A stretch of 40,405 nt of DNA from Planctomyces sp. SH-PL62. Its GTDB lineage: Bacteria > Planctomycetota > Planctomycetia > Planctomycetales > Planctomycetaceae. Made by a program: the position numbers and the translations under genes. Location: assembly GCA_945905295.1 (NCBI GenBank), contig CAMDPX010000044.1:1-40405 (forward strand). Direction: 5' to 3'. Shown in pieces: positions 32,601-39,089 of the stretch (positions are counted from its first letter, which is position 1; the number at the start of each line of letters is the position of its first letter). The notes under the pieces are model-generated. The model was not told where the DNA came from and did no database searches. It worked only from the letters and a program-made list of their open reading frames with translations.

Positions 32601-32863
32601 GAATGAAGAAAACCGAACTCCTCATCGCAAAAGAATACGACGCGGCCAAGTTCGACGCGCTGATGAGCGCCGACAAGCCCGCCGAAAACAACTGGAGCGA
32701 TCGCGAAGCTACGAAGCAGGTGAGTGGCGAACGTGATGTGCTCGGAAAGGGTGGCGCGCGCGTTCCTGCCATTCAATTCGCATCGACCAGTCCCACCTCG
32801 GATCTGTTTTTGGTCTCGAAGCCCGGCGAGCCGTACAAGACGGCCGGCATCAAATCGAAATAG
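29624..32863 (+). CDS. Membrane Ser/Thr protein kinase with extracytoplasmic beta-helix domain
   Basis: This is a 1079-aa protein. Residues 1-70 are the planctomycete kinase N-terminal region (LIDKDQLQKLL, VTRWQAEKLLAGKHKGFSLG). The kinase domain spans about 76-345. It has a Gly-rich loop GKGGMSSVYLAEH, Lys105 in CAIKVL, catalytic Asp203 in HRDIKPANIL, DMG at 221-223 in place of DFG, and APE in LAPEQA. A proline/alanine/valine-rich linker of repeated PVA units (about 420-530) and an acidic region follow. A single membrane segment lies near 667-690 (LYAAIAGAVVVVLGGVGWW). Residues about 720-1050 look like a right-handed parallel beta-helix (ITIKNLSGVTIENVFIDLAG), probably a carbohydrate or surface sensor. 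Targets are unknown. Confidence 0.9.
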   Translation: MALKLTVESFLQVVRQSGLIDKDQLQKLLQQYEARGIDVQKSQSIADALVGDEVVTRWQAEKLLAGKHKGFSLGKYKLLDLLGKGGMSSVYLAEHVLMKRRCAIKVLPSKRVNDTSYLARFHREAQAVASVDHPNIVRAYDVDCAQDRDSQIHFLVMEYVTGQSLQELIVGNGPAEYADAVEYVRQSAEGLEHAHRAGLVHRDIKPANILIDANGVIKILDMGLARFFNDADENPLTVAHDEKVLGTADYLAPEQALDSHTVDTRADIYSLGCSLYFFLTGHPPFTEGTLTQRLMWHQTKSFPPLTDSRLDCPASLMAILDKMVAKLPDDRYPSAAAVAAACRNWLDENAGVEWRQRHVSVTRSGSDPRLTATSRGLQSDSVTVAKGGSNVLESSVSPRDDAESSATKISRPGTAPAAQTPVSSAEPTAIALPVAAPIPAAIPVPSLPVAAPVIAMPVAPAAPPIAQPVAVPPPPFARPVVPVAMPVAVQIPLTPVAQPVNVPAPVATPIAPITTPIEQPPAPSDEVPDFQFGSDAATAETVMVTPDAATESDAAGDLFSLFSGGEEPPTAEQPASAPPAAAPPAAAPPAEEPESAPDFNFSEPIDSEPAEAAFPQAETVLFEPQTEPQPEAGEVNFDVREAAATEPPPAKPAPASSSSIKAIKLNKNVLYAAIAGAVVVVLGGVGWWMTRGTSKDGESVTKSGKKGTKSLAGGGTTATKQIDAHEVILHVGAGSEFQSVGRALHSAVEGRADHEAAAKGKPLRFVISVKPGPPFEESLVFDESIPGEVHLLSETSGKNITFKSPGDEPAITIKNLSGVTIENVFIDLAGFPPKDTGIVVSGAAARCRIKNSVISKAGKSGIELSSAVGGDGTDGISIDGVTFQNAAPTAFGVHVAKPANGSPTQRVTVQRCRFIGSMSAAVFLEGSIESLTIRNCGASSTNSGVRFAAGVVAKNVLIDHCSFRQHAEAGLLFDAMPGAGSGDFKWRNCLFAGMKKTELLIAKEYDAAKFDALMSADKPAENNWSDREATKQVSGERDVLGKGGARVPAIQFASTSPTSDLFLVSKPGEPYKTAGIKSK

Positions 32864-33266
32864 CCGGCTCAACGTTCCCGCCGCCAACTCCCCAGTCGTC
32901 CGGTTTTCTCCTTGTGCAACCGGCACAATCGTCAGAGCCGCCCACCGGCGACATCGCTGGGTACTGAACAGACTACGAAGTTTAGTTTCGGCGAGCCGTC
33001 TTTCTGGCCAACTCGCAAATCCTAAGAAATGGCGTTTCCGCCGGGGCTTTTGAGGCTTTCAGAGCGTTCGCCTTGGCGATCGCCGGTCGTCGCCTCCAAC
33101 TGTCCAAGGCCGCAGAATCGCTGCAACTCCCTGCCTCGCCGCCTCTTTCTCTGTACAGGTAGCGTCCCCCTGGTTCGAGCCAGAGGATGTCCGGCACCTC
33201 GCGGTCAGTCTGCCTGAGACTCGCCCGCACTGAGTCCTCAAAAACATCTGCCGTCTCGCGCCGATC
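32864..33266. other. Intergenic region, no supported gene
   Basis: This 403-bp gap lies between two plus-strand genes. A minus-strand open frame (32982-33230) has no ribosome binding site or recognisable product and was not accepted. Only short stems such as CTGG-TTCGAG-CCAG near 33170 were seen. I found no terminator, RNA gene or long repeat. Confidence 0.5.
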
Positions 33267-33932
33267 ATGAAACGCTCATCGACCAACTCGACAAGTCGCA
33301 CGATCCCTGGCCTGCGCGCCGGCCGACGCAAGACTGCCTCGCGTCCCGTGGCGACGTTCCGCCAACGCGGAAATGGTGGTGCCGAAGAGAAGTCCGCCTT
33401 CTTCGCGCAGGAAGACTGGCACCCGCCGCGTTCCGACAACGAACGTCCAACCAACGAGACTCGATTCATCGTGCAACCAGCCGGACCGAAGTTCGTCCAC
33501 GCGGTCACGGTCGCCGAGGTTCGCGAACGATTGACGCTGTTGCCGCAGTCGATTGTCGATCAAGTCGAGGTCATTCAACTCAGCCGTATGACTCGCAAGC
33601 GGCAGTTGTTTCCGTGCTACGGAATGCAGTGGGGAGCCAGCGTCTACCTCTACCCGATCGAGGAGTCGCTGATTGAAACCTACATCCGTCCGCCCACTCC
33701 ACAGCAACAGATCGAAGCTCGCATGTTCGGCGGCGTGTGGTCTGAAGCGGATGGCGAGTGGACACTGACTTGGACGCCAGAGACGTTGAAAGACTTCTAT
33801 CTCAACAACGTCCTGATCCACGAAATCGGACATGTGCTCGACAAGCGCAACACGCGGACCGAAGACCGCGAGCGCTACGCCAATTGGTTTGCCATCGAGT
33901 ACGGCTATCGCGCGTCCCGTGGCCGAAAGTGA
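33267..33932 (+). CDS. HEIGH-motif zinc metallopeptidase-like protein
   Basis: This is a 221-aa protein. The first 60 residues are Ser/Thr/Arg-rich and probably disordered. The C-terminal half has H185-E186-I-G-H189 within NNVLIHEIGHVLDKRNTRTE, a zinc-binding HExxH helix, followed by EDRERYANWFAIEYGYR where Glu or Asp could be the third ligand. There is no signal peptide, so it is probably cytoplasmic or released by another route. The substrate is unknown; it may be inactive as a protease and act only as a fold. It ends 23 bp before the stop of the convergent DUF6580-like gene. Confidence 0.65.
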   Translation: MKRSSTNSTSRTIPGLRAGRRKTASRPVATFRQRGNGGAEEKSAFFAQEDWHPPRSDNERPTNETRFIVQPAGPKFVHAVTVAEVRERLTLLPQSIVDQVEVIQLSRMTRKRQLFPCYGMQWGASVYLYPIEESLIETYIRPPTPQQQIEARMFGGVWSEADGEWTLTWTPETLKDFYLNNVLIHEIGHVLDKRNTRTEDRERYANWFAIEYGYRASRGRK

Positions 33933-33955
33933 GACAGGCGAGCGATGCGGCCGCG

Positions 33956-34546
33956 CTAATTCACCGTCGCCTCGACAAGCCGAGGCTTGAGTTGCGGGAC
34001 GACTTGCTCCAGCAGAGCGAAGCCGCCAAACAGCACCGCGGAGTAAACCAAGTCGCCGACAAACGTGCCTCGGAAGAAGGGCACTCCGGCGATGTAGCAG
34101 TTGATCAACCCGCTCAGCGTGCGTGAATACGTGGCCGGTTCGGTGGCACTCAGCGGCAGGCTCAGCGACAGCCACGCTCCAAAGTTCGTGATAAGAAAGA
34201 AGATCGCCGAGCTGGCCAGCGTCGTTCCGATCACTCGGCCGATGGTCACTCGCTGACGCAGCCACTGTCCCAGCAACGCAATCACGGCGAAGGTCGAGTA
34301 CACGAACAGCATGTTGCTCACGGCCTGTTCGCGGTAGGCCACGTCTTTGGTCGCGTACAACACGACGTCGCTCAGGAACATCGCGGCGAGCGGCAGCAAG
34401 ACACTCCAGCGGCGGCTGGGCAAATAGGCGGCCGCAAACAGTGTGATCGCCGCGATCGGTGCCGCGTTATGCAGATGCGGCACCAAACGAGAGAACGCAG
34501 CAGCAAAAACCAAAACAACCAGCAAAAGAACTCGCGATGTGAGCAT
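33956..34546 (-). CDS. DUF6580-like integral membrane protein
   Basis: This is a 196-aa protein. The ATG at 34546 places the first hydrophobic helix at the N-terminus (LLLVVLVFAAAFSRLVP); an upstream ATG at 34597 would add 17 polar residues. It has about five membrane segments. The SRLVPHLHNAAPIAAITLFAAAYL-like region and the LPLAAMFLSDVVLY segment fit the DUF6580 family, which resembles ECF-transporter substrate-binding (S) subunits. Uptake of a vitamin or metal is a possibility, but no ECF ATPase or T component is nearby. It follows the gamma-carbonic-anhydrase-like gene by 144 bp on the same strand. Confidence 0.75.
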   Translation of the reverse strand: MLTSRVLLLVVLVFAAAFSRLVPHLHNAAPIAAITLFAAAYLPSRRWSVLLPLAAMFLSDVVLYATKDVAYREQAVSNMLFVYSTFAVIALLGQWLRQRVTIGRVIGTTLASSAIFFLITNFGAWLSLSLPLSATEPATYSRTLSGLINCYIAGVPFFRGTFVGDLVYSAVLFGGFALLEQVVPQLKPRLVEATVN

Positions 34547-34690
34547 GGGGGCGGAACTCTCCTCGAAGAACATCAAAACTTCTGGGCCTGTTAGCATCGA
34601 CTGCCACGGCGGCCGGTCACGCGGGGCGGGAGTATAGCGCGATGTTTCGCGAATTGGGAACGTCGCTCGATTCCAGCGATGCTCTGGAGC

Positions 34691-35320
34691 TCAGGTTGGT
34701 CGGACGGCCGTCAGAAGCTCGTCAATGTGTCTTCGCCCGAATCTCGCGAGTGCCAGTTGGCCGTTGTTGACGTAGTGCTTCCAAGTGTGAGCCATTCGCG
34801 CGAGTTGCTCATCGGTCAGGTCTTTGATCTTTCGAGCCGGGCAACCGGCCCACAGCGTTCGTGGCGGGACTTGCGTTCCTTCCATCACGACTGCTCCGGC
34901 GGCGATCAGAGCTTGCTCGCCGATGACGCAGCGGCTGAGGATCGTCGCGCCAATCGCGATCATCGCTTCGTCGCCGACCACCGACGCATGGACCAACGCA
35001 CGATGACCGAGCGTGACTCGATTGCCCAGCACGCAGGGAAATCCGTGATCGACGTGCAGAATCGAGCCGTCTTGCACGTTCGTGTCCTCGCCGACTTCGA
35101 TCATGTCGCCGTCTCCGCGAAGTACGCAGCCGTACCAGACTGAGCTGCGAGCCTTCAGACGCACTCGGCCGAAGACCGTCGCGCCGGGAGCGACCCAGGC
35201 GGTCGGATCGATCTCCGGCGGAGTCCACAGGGCGTCCCAAACATTGCCTTCTTCGGGGTAAGGCAGAGCAGGGCAGGGGATTGTCGCGGGAGACACAACG
35301 AAATCGGTGAGCGTATTCAT
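34691..35320 (-). CDS. Gamma-carbonic anhydrase family protein (left-handed beta-helix)
   Basis: This is a 209-aa protein. The body is a hexapeptide-repeat left-handed beta-helix (TAWVAPGATVFGRV, SSVWYGCVLRGDGDMIEVGE, TNVQDGSILHVD, CVIGEQALIAAGAVV). The His ligands expected for the trimer-interface metal are in ILHVDHG and VTLGHRALVH, so metal binding is likely. Members are carbonic anhydrases or related YrdA/CaiE-type proteins; activity cannot be settled from sequence. The N-terminal 40 residues before the helix are Pro-rich and longer than in YrdA. It is divergent from the FAH-family gene, with a double-hairpin element in between. Confidence 0.88.
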   Translation of the reverse strand: MNTLTDFVVSPATIPCPALPYPEEGNVWDALWTPPEIDPTAWVAPGATVFGRVRLKARSSVWYGCVLRGDGDMIEVGEDTNVQDGSILHVDHGFPCVLGNRVTLGHRALVHASVVGDEAMIAIGATILSRCVIGEQALIAAGAVVMEGTQVPPRTLWAGCPARKIKDLTDEQLARMAHTWKHYVNNGQLALARFGRRHIDELLTAVRPT

Positions 35321-35390
35321 GGCGGAACATTCTCGCTTGACGTGCTCGCTTGCAACGCTGGCAGCGAGTTGTCGTAATGCCCGCCGCTCG

Positions 35391-35444
35391 TGGGGCAGGT
35401 TTTCAACCTGCCCGTCCAGACTGGCAGGTTGAAAACCTGCCCCA
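35391..35444. repeat. Perfect 22-bp double-hairpin inverted repeat
   Basis: The arms 35391-35412 and 35423-35444 are exact reverse complements around a 10-nt centre. Each arm also folds alone as GGCAGGTT-TTC-AACCTGCC. Unlike the others it lies between divergent genes, 20 bp ahead of the FAH-family start codon. It is therefore not placed to be a simple terminator and would be in the FAH gene's leader if transcription begins upstream. Confidence 0.88.
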
Positions 35445-35463
35445 CACCTCAGGAGCCTGCCTC

Positions 35464-36267
35464 ATGAAGATCATTCGCTATCGCGATTCGGCTGGGAACA
35501 CACACTACGGACGACAAGCTGCCGACGGCTCGGCGACACGGATCGACGGCGACATTTTCGCTCAGCATCGCGACACCGGCGAGAAGGCGGATGTCGCCAA
35601 GTTGCTGACGCCCATCGCACCGGTTGATGTGCTGTGCATCGGCTTGAACTACCGCCGTCACGCCGAAGAGGGAAACCAAGCGATCCCCGAATGGCCGGTG
35701 CTGTTCATGAAGAATTGCGGAGCGGTCAATCATCCCGGCGATCCGATTCTGCTGCCTCGGCATCTGCGGAGCGACGCCGTCGATTACGAATGCGAACTGG
35801 CGGTCGTCATCAGCAAGCCGTGCAAGAACGTCTCGAAGGCGGACGCTCTGAAATATGTGCTCGGCTACACCTGCGCGAACGACGTGAGCGCTCGCGACTG
35901 GCAGATCAAGCGCGGGGGAGGGCAGTGGTGCCGAGGCAAAACGTTTGCGACGTTCTGTCCGCTGGGACCGTGTCTCGTCACCGCCGATGAGATTCCCGAT
36001 CCGAATACGCTGAGCATCAAGACGATTCTCAACGGCCAGGCGATGCAGGACTGGAACACGAACGACATGATCTTCGACGTGCCGACGTTGATTGAATTCC
36101 TCAGCGGGAGCATGTTGCTGCTGCCGGGCACGGTGATCCTGACCGGCACGCCGCACGGTGTTGGCGGAGCACGCAAGCCGCCGGTGTTCCTCAAACACGG
36201 CGATACCGTGACCATCGAAATCGAGAAGATCGGATCGTTGACGAACCCTGTTCAAGACGAGCAATAA
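35464..36267 (+). CDS. Fumarylacetoacetate hydrolase (FAH) family protein
   Basis: This is a 267-aa protein. AGGAG lies eight bases before the ATG. The short N-terminal region is followed by the FAH catalytic domain: VDVLCIGLNYRRHAEE with the catalytic His, metal ligands in DYECELAVVI (Glu109, Glu111) and CANDVSARDWQ (Asp140), and the closing GTVILTGTPHGVG loop. Members cleave C-C bonds of beta-keto acids or hydrate/isomerise ring-cleavage products, using Mg or Mn. The substrate here is unknown; the form is close to the 2-hydroxyhepta-diene-dioate isomerase/ureidoglycolate-lyase type. It is six bases ahead of the Hsp70 gene, so the two are co-transcribed. Confidence 0.92.
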   Translation: MKIIRYRDSAGNTHYGRQAADGSATRIDGDIFAQHRDTGEKADVAKLLTPIAPVDVLCIGLNYRRHAEEGNQAIPEWPVLFMKNCGAVNHPGDPILLPRHLRSDAVDYECELAVVISKPCKNVSKADALKYVLGYTCANDVSARDWQIKRGGGQWCRGKTFATFCPLGPCLVTADEIPDPNTLSIKTILNGQAMQDWNTNDMIFDVPTLIEFLSGSMLLLPGTVILTGTPHGVGGARKPPVFLKHGDTVTIEIEKIGSLTNPVQDEQ

Positions 36268-36273
36268 CCAATC

Positions 36274-37866
36274 ATGAGCGATCCGTCCGTCAAATTTGTG
36301 GAAGGTCAGACCGTCGGGATTGATTTGGGGACGTCGTACTCCGCGCTGTCGCGATTGGGAGAGGACGGGAATCCCGAAGTCATCAACAACTCGCACGACA
36401 GTCCGATCACGGCGTCGATCGTCGTGCTTGGCGAGAACGGCAAGATCCTTGTCGGGCCGCCGCCAGAGTTGCTGGCTCAGCAAGATCCGAGTCGAGTGGT
36501 CATCGCGATCAAACGTGAGATGGGCAACCCGCGGTTCTCGTTGCACTATCAAGAACGCCGCATGACGCCCGAACTGATTTCGTCGTTGATCCTGACGAAG
36601 CTCAAGACCGATGCCGAGAAAAAGATCGGCCCGATTGGCAACGCGGTCATCACCGTGCCGTACTACTTCAACGAACCCAAGCGAGCGGCCACGAAATACG
36701 CTGGCAAGATCGCGGGCCTCAACGTTGTGGATATCATCAACGAGCCGACGGCCGCCACGCTGGCTTACGCCTGGACGAAAGGGGAACTGGGTCGGCTGGA
36801 TGTGCCCGGCAAGACGAAGACGATTCTGGTCTACGACCTCGGCGGCGGCACGTTCGACGTCACTGTCGTGAAATACACGCCGACGGAATTCACCGTGCTG
36901 GCGACCGATGGCGACACGATGCTCGGCGGTTTGGACTGGACGGAGCGAGTGCTCGACTTTGCGTGCGATAAGTTCGTCGCGAAATACGGCATCGACCCGC
37001 GCGAGGATGTTCTGGCCAAGTACGCGTTGCTGCGCGAATGCGAATCGGCCAAACGAGAACTGAGTCATTGGGTCAAAACGAAGATTGCGGTCACGTATCG
37101 CGGCCAAACTCTGCCGGTCGAACTTTCTCGGCCAGAGTTTGAGCAGATGACGCTCGACTTGCTGCAACGCACGCGCGACACGACAGAGTTCGTCATGGAA
37201 AGCAACAACGTCTCGCGCGACGAAATCAGCGAGGTCTTGCTCGTCGGGGGCAGCACGTCCATCCCCGCCGTCGTCGAGATGCTGGAGAAAGTCACCGGCA
37301 AGCGGCCGTCGAAAGTGCTTAACCCGCAACTCGCGGTTGCTCAGGGTGCCGCCATTCACGCGGCGATCCTCGAAGCCAAAGCGACCGACGCGCACGGACG
37401 GTTGTCCCCGGCTCTTCTCAAGCGTCTGCGAGCCGTCACCACGACGGATGTGAATTCGCACTCGCTCGGCGTCGAGATCACCGATCCGAAGAATCCAAGC
37501 CTCCGACGCAACCACGTCATGATCCCGCGCAACTCGCGGTTGCCCTGCGGGACGAAGAAGCAATTCGTCACCAACACCGAGACGCCGCAAAGCATCGTCA
37601 TCCGACTGCTGCAAGGCGAAGTCAGCGACGTCTCCGCCTGCACCTACATTGGCGACGTGCGGATCAGCCAATTGCCGAAAGCTCTGCCGGTCGGCTCGCC
37701 CGTCGAGGTCGTTTATAGCTACGACCACCGCGGCCACATCACCGTCGCCGCCAAAGAACTCACGGGGGGAGGTTCCGCCGCCGTCGAGATCGCTTGGGAC
37801 GGAGCACTCGACAGCCACGCGATCGAAACCCTGCGGCAACTCACGCAGCAATATCACGTCGAGTAG
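36274..37866 (+). CDS. Hsp70 (DnaK-like) protein lacking the C-terminal lid
   Basis: This is a 530-aa protein, about 100 residues shorter than DnaK. The nucleotide-binding domain is intact: VGIDLGTSYSALS phosphate 1 motif, AVITVPYYFNEPKRAATK, INEPTAATLAYAW, VYDLGGGTFDVTVV phosphate 2 motif and VLLVGGSTSIPAV adenosine motif. A beta-sandwich substrate-binding part follows (residues about 390-500: HSLGVEI, then IPRNSRLPCGTKKQF). The helical lid that closes over the substrate in DnaK is missing, the chain ending after one short helix. It probably binds clients loosely or has a specialised partner. No dnaJ or grpE is adjacent. The stop TAG lies inside the inverted repeat at 37863. Confidence 0.92.
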   Translation: MSDPSVKFVEGQTVGIDLGTSYSALSRLGEDGNPEVINNSHDSPITASIVVLGENGKILVGPPPELLAQQDPSRVVIAIKREMGNPRFSLHYQERRMTPELISSLILTKLKTDAEKKIGPIGNAVITVPYYFNEPKRAATKYAGKIAGLNVVDIINEPTAATLAYAWTKGELGRLDVPGKTKTILVYDLGGGTFDVTVVKYTPTEFTVLATDGDTMLGGLDWTERVLDFACDKFVAKYGIDPREDVLAKYALLRECESAKRELSHWVKTKIAVTYRGQTLPVELSRPEFEQMTLDLLQRTRDTTEFVMESNNVSRDEISEVLLVGGSTSIPAVVEMLEKVTGKRPSKVLNPQLAVAQGAAIHAAILEAKATDAHGRLSPALLKRLRAVTTTDVNSHSLGVEITDPKNPSLRRNHVMIPRNSRLPCGTKKQFVTNTETPQSIVIRLLQGEVSDVSACTYIGDVRISQLPKALPVGSPVEVVYSYDHRGHITVAAKELTGGGSAAVEIAWDGALDSHAIETLRQLTQQYHVE

Positions 37867-37944
37867 GTCAGCCTTTCCAGGCTGACTTGAATGGCGGGTT
37901 GACGCGGCTTGGCCAAAGCGGTCAGCCTGGAAAGGCTGACCTAC
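37863..37944. repeat. Perfect 24-bp double-hairpin repeat supplying two stop codons
   Basis: The arms 37863-37886 and 37921-37944 are exact reverse complements. Each folds alone as GTCAGCCT-TTCC-AGGCTGAC. Both outer ends read GTAGGTC inward. The TAG at 37864-37866 is the stop of the Hsp70 gene, and the TAG read on the other strand at 37943-37941 is the stop of the dioxygenase gene. It is presumably also a two-way terminator for these convergent genes. Confidence 0.92.
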
Positions 37945-38768
37945 GTCGGCAACATCAACTCCGGTAACTCGGCCGAGCGTGTTCCCGGCAACGGCAAATT
38001 GTCCGCCGCGCGAAACGTGAATACGGCCGAGTATTTTGTCTGTATGGAGTAATTGCGACTCGCCGAGTGCAGCGTCTTCGCGTGGAAGAACAGCACGTCA
38101 CCCGGATCAAGCTCCACCGGGACCGCGTTGGCGATGACCGCTTGGTTCTCCGGCAAGTCGCCGCGAAAGAAAAGCGAGTCGTCGAATCGCGAACGGGCGA
38201 AGCTCGTGCGGTGCGAACCGGGAATGACTCGCAGACAGCCATTCTCGACACGTTCCGGCACCAGGGAGATCCACACGCTGATGAGATCCGGTCGTTGATA
38301 GGCCCAGTAGCGGATGTCTTGATGCCATCCCGTGTCGCTGCTGAATTTCGGTTGCTTGGTCATGATGCAGTTGTGGTGCGCCAGCGGCATGGCCACGCGC
38401 GGGCCGAGCAAATCGGCGAGCCGGTCGGTCAGTTCGTGGTCGCTCAGCCACTGCGTGAAGACGGAATGCCGCGAGTGCGCCTGCTTGAGCCGCCGAATCG
38501 TGCGGCCTCCCTCGGCCGCCAGCGAGGTCGGCGCGCCGGGCTAGTGCAGCTCGGCTTCGTACTCGATCGGCCCGATCTCCCGCTCGACGCCGTCCAGCGT
38601 CACGGCCAGCATCTGCTCGCGCACCGCCGCCGGAATGAGCTGCCGAAACACCAGAAACCCGTCGCGCTGAAACCGCTCCCACTCCGCCACGCTCAGCCGC
38701 CGCAACTTTTCGTTTGGCGGCGAGGCGGGTGTCGGAACGGGATCGAGCAAATCAGCAGCCGTGTCCAT
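37941..38768 (-). pseudogene. Phytanoyl-CoA dioxygenase (PhyH) family gene with one in-frame TAG
   Basis: A 276-codon frame from ATG 38768 to TAG 37941 is interrupted only by TAG at 38543-38541. Both sides are in the same frame and the product reads through as one PhyH protein: EYEAELH, stop, PGAPTSLAAEGGRTIRRL. Relatives I recall have Tyr at the stop position (YPGAP), so a single TAC/TAT to TAG change is likely. Fe(II)/2-oxoglutarate ligands are intact downstream (HQD in TGWHQDIRYW, His in KTLHSASRNY), as is the N-terminal RFQRDGFLVFRQL. Alone, the 75-codon first part cannot be active. It may be a fresh nonsense mutation, a sequencing error or a suppressed codon. Confidence 0.82.
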
Positions 38769-38784
38769 GAATTGGCATTTCCCG

Positions 38785-38887
38785 CCACCCTGCTTGCCAG
38801 GGTGGTTCCCGCGCTTCTGCATTACGAATCCTGCTGTGAGTTTCGCGTAGTGCAGAAGCGCTGGAACCACCGACGCAAGGTCGGTGG
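38785..38887. repeat. Composite palindromic element with three nested hairpins
   Basis: The left hairpin is CCACCCTG-CTTGC-CAGGGTGG (38785-38805). The right hairpin is CCACCGAC-GCAAG-GTCGGTGG (38867-38887). Between and overlapping them, 38801-38826 and 38846-38871 form a 26-bp inverted repeat with three mismatches (GGTGGTTCC, GCGCTTCTGCA and complements). It has the same two-hairpin architecture as the other elements, but is longer. It lies directly upstream of the broken PhyH gene. Confidence 0.82.
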
Positions 38888-39033
38888 CGTTCTATCGAGA
38901 GCCTGCCACGATCGCGGTACGGCTCGGCGTCGAAAACAAAAACCGCCGGAAGGCGGAACGACGAACAGATCGTCTTGCTTGCCACCGCGACCTGCAAGGG
39001 ATGCAATTGTCGCGGTCGTGAAGGATGCCGAGC

Positions 39034-39059
39034 CACGGATTTCACGGATCGACACGGAT
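39034..39059. repeat. Three spaced CACGGAT copies
   Basis: CACGGAT occurs at 39034, 39043 and 39053 with 2- and 3-base spacers, just upstream of the phosphoesterase-fold gene. I recall similar CACGGAT-type runs between genes in Planctomycetota and Verrucomicrobiota. Their role is unknown. Confidence 0.6.
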
Positions 39060-39089
39060 GAGGCAAGACGCGGCTGAGTGAATAACTTG

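Larger units (their letters stand above)
38769..39089. other. Intergenic region made largely of repeats
   Basis: This 321-bp gap between divergent genes carries the composite hairpin element (38785-38887). On the minus strand it also has a weak terminator-like hairpin, CCGCC-TTCC-GGCGG followed by TTTTT, at about 38938-38956. Three CACGGAT copies lie at 39034-39059. No gene is supported. Confidence 0.6.

Noticed and set aside
33150-33185. tRNA-like T-arm sequence (GGTTCGAGCC).
   Set aside because: The loop is one base short, and no D-arm, anticodon arm or acceptor stem can be folded around it.
32982-33230. Minus-strand open frame of 82 codons in the 403-bp gap after the kinase.
   Set aside because: No ribosome binding site, no family pattern and an Arg/Ala-rich product; insufficient support.
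35449-37857. Open frame of about 800 codons on the minus strand, antisense to the FAH and Hsp70 genes.
   Set aside because: The opposite strand encodes two unmistakable conserved proteins. The antisense product is Arg/Val/Asp-rich and has no family pattern.
24633-38887. The inverted repeats considered as a CRISPR array or as insertion-sequence ends.
   Set aside because: They are dispersed, not regularly spaced with spacers, and no transposase or cas gene lies between or beside them.
38067-39077. Plus-strand open frame of 336 codons across the PhyH gene and repeats.
   Set aside because: It is antisense to a clear PhyH reading frame and runs through palindromic repeats; the product has no recognisable feature.
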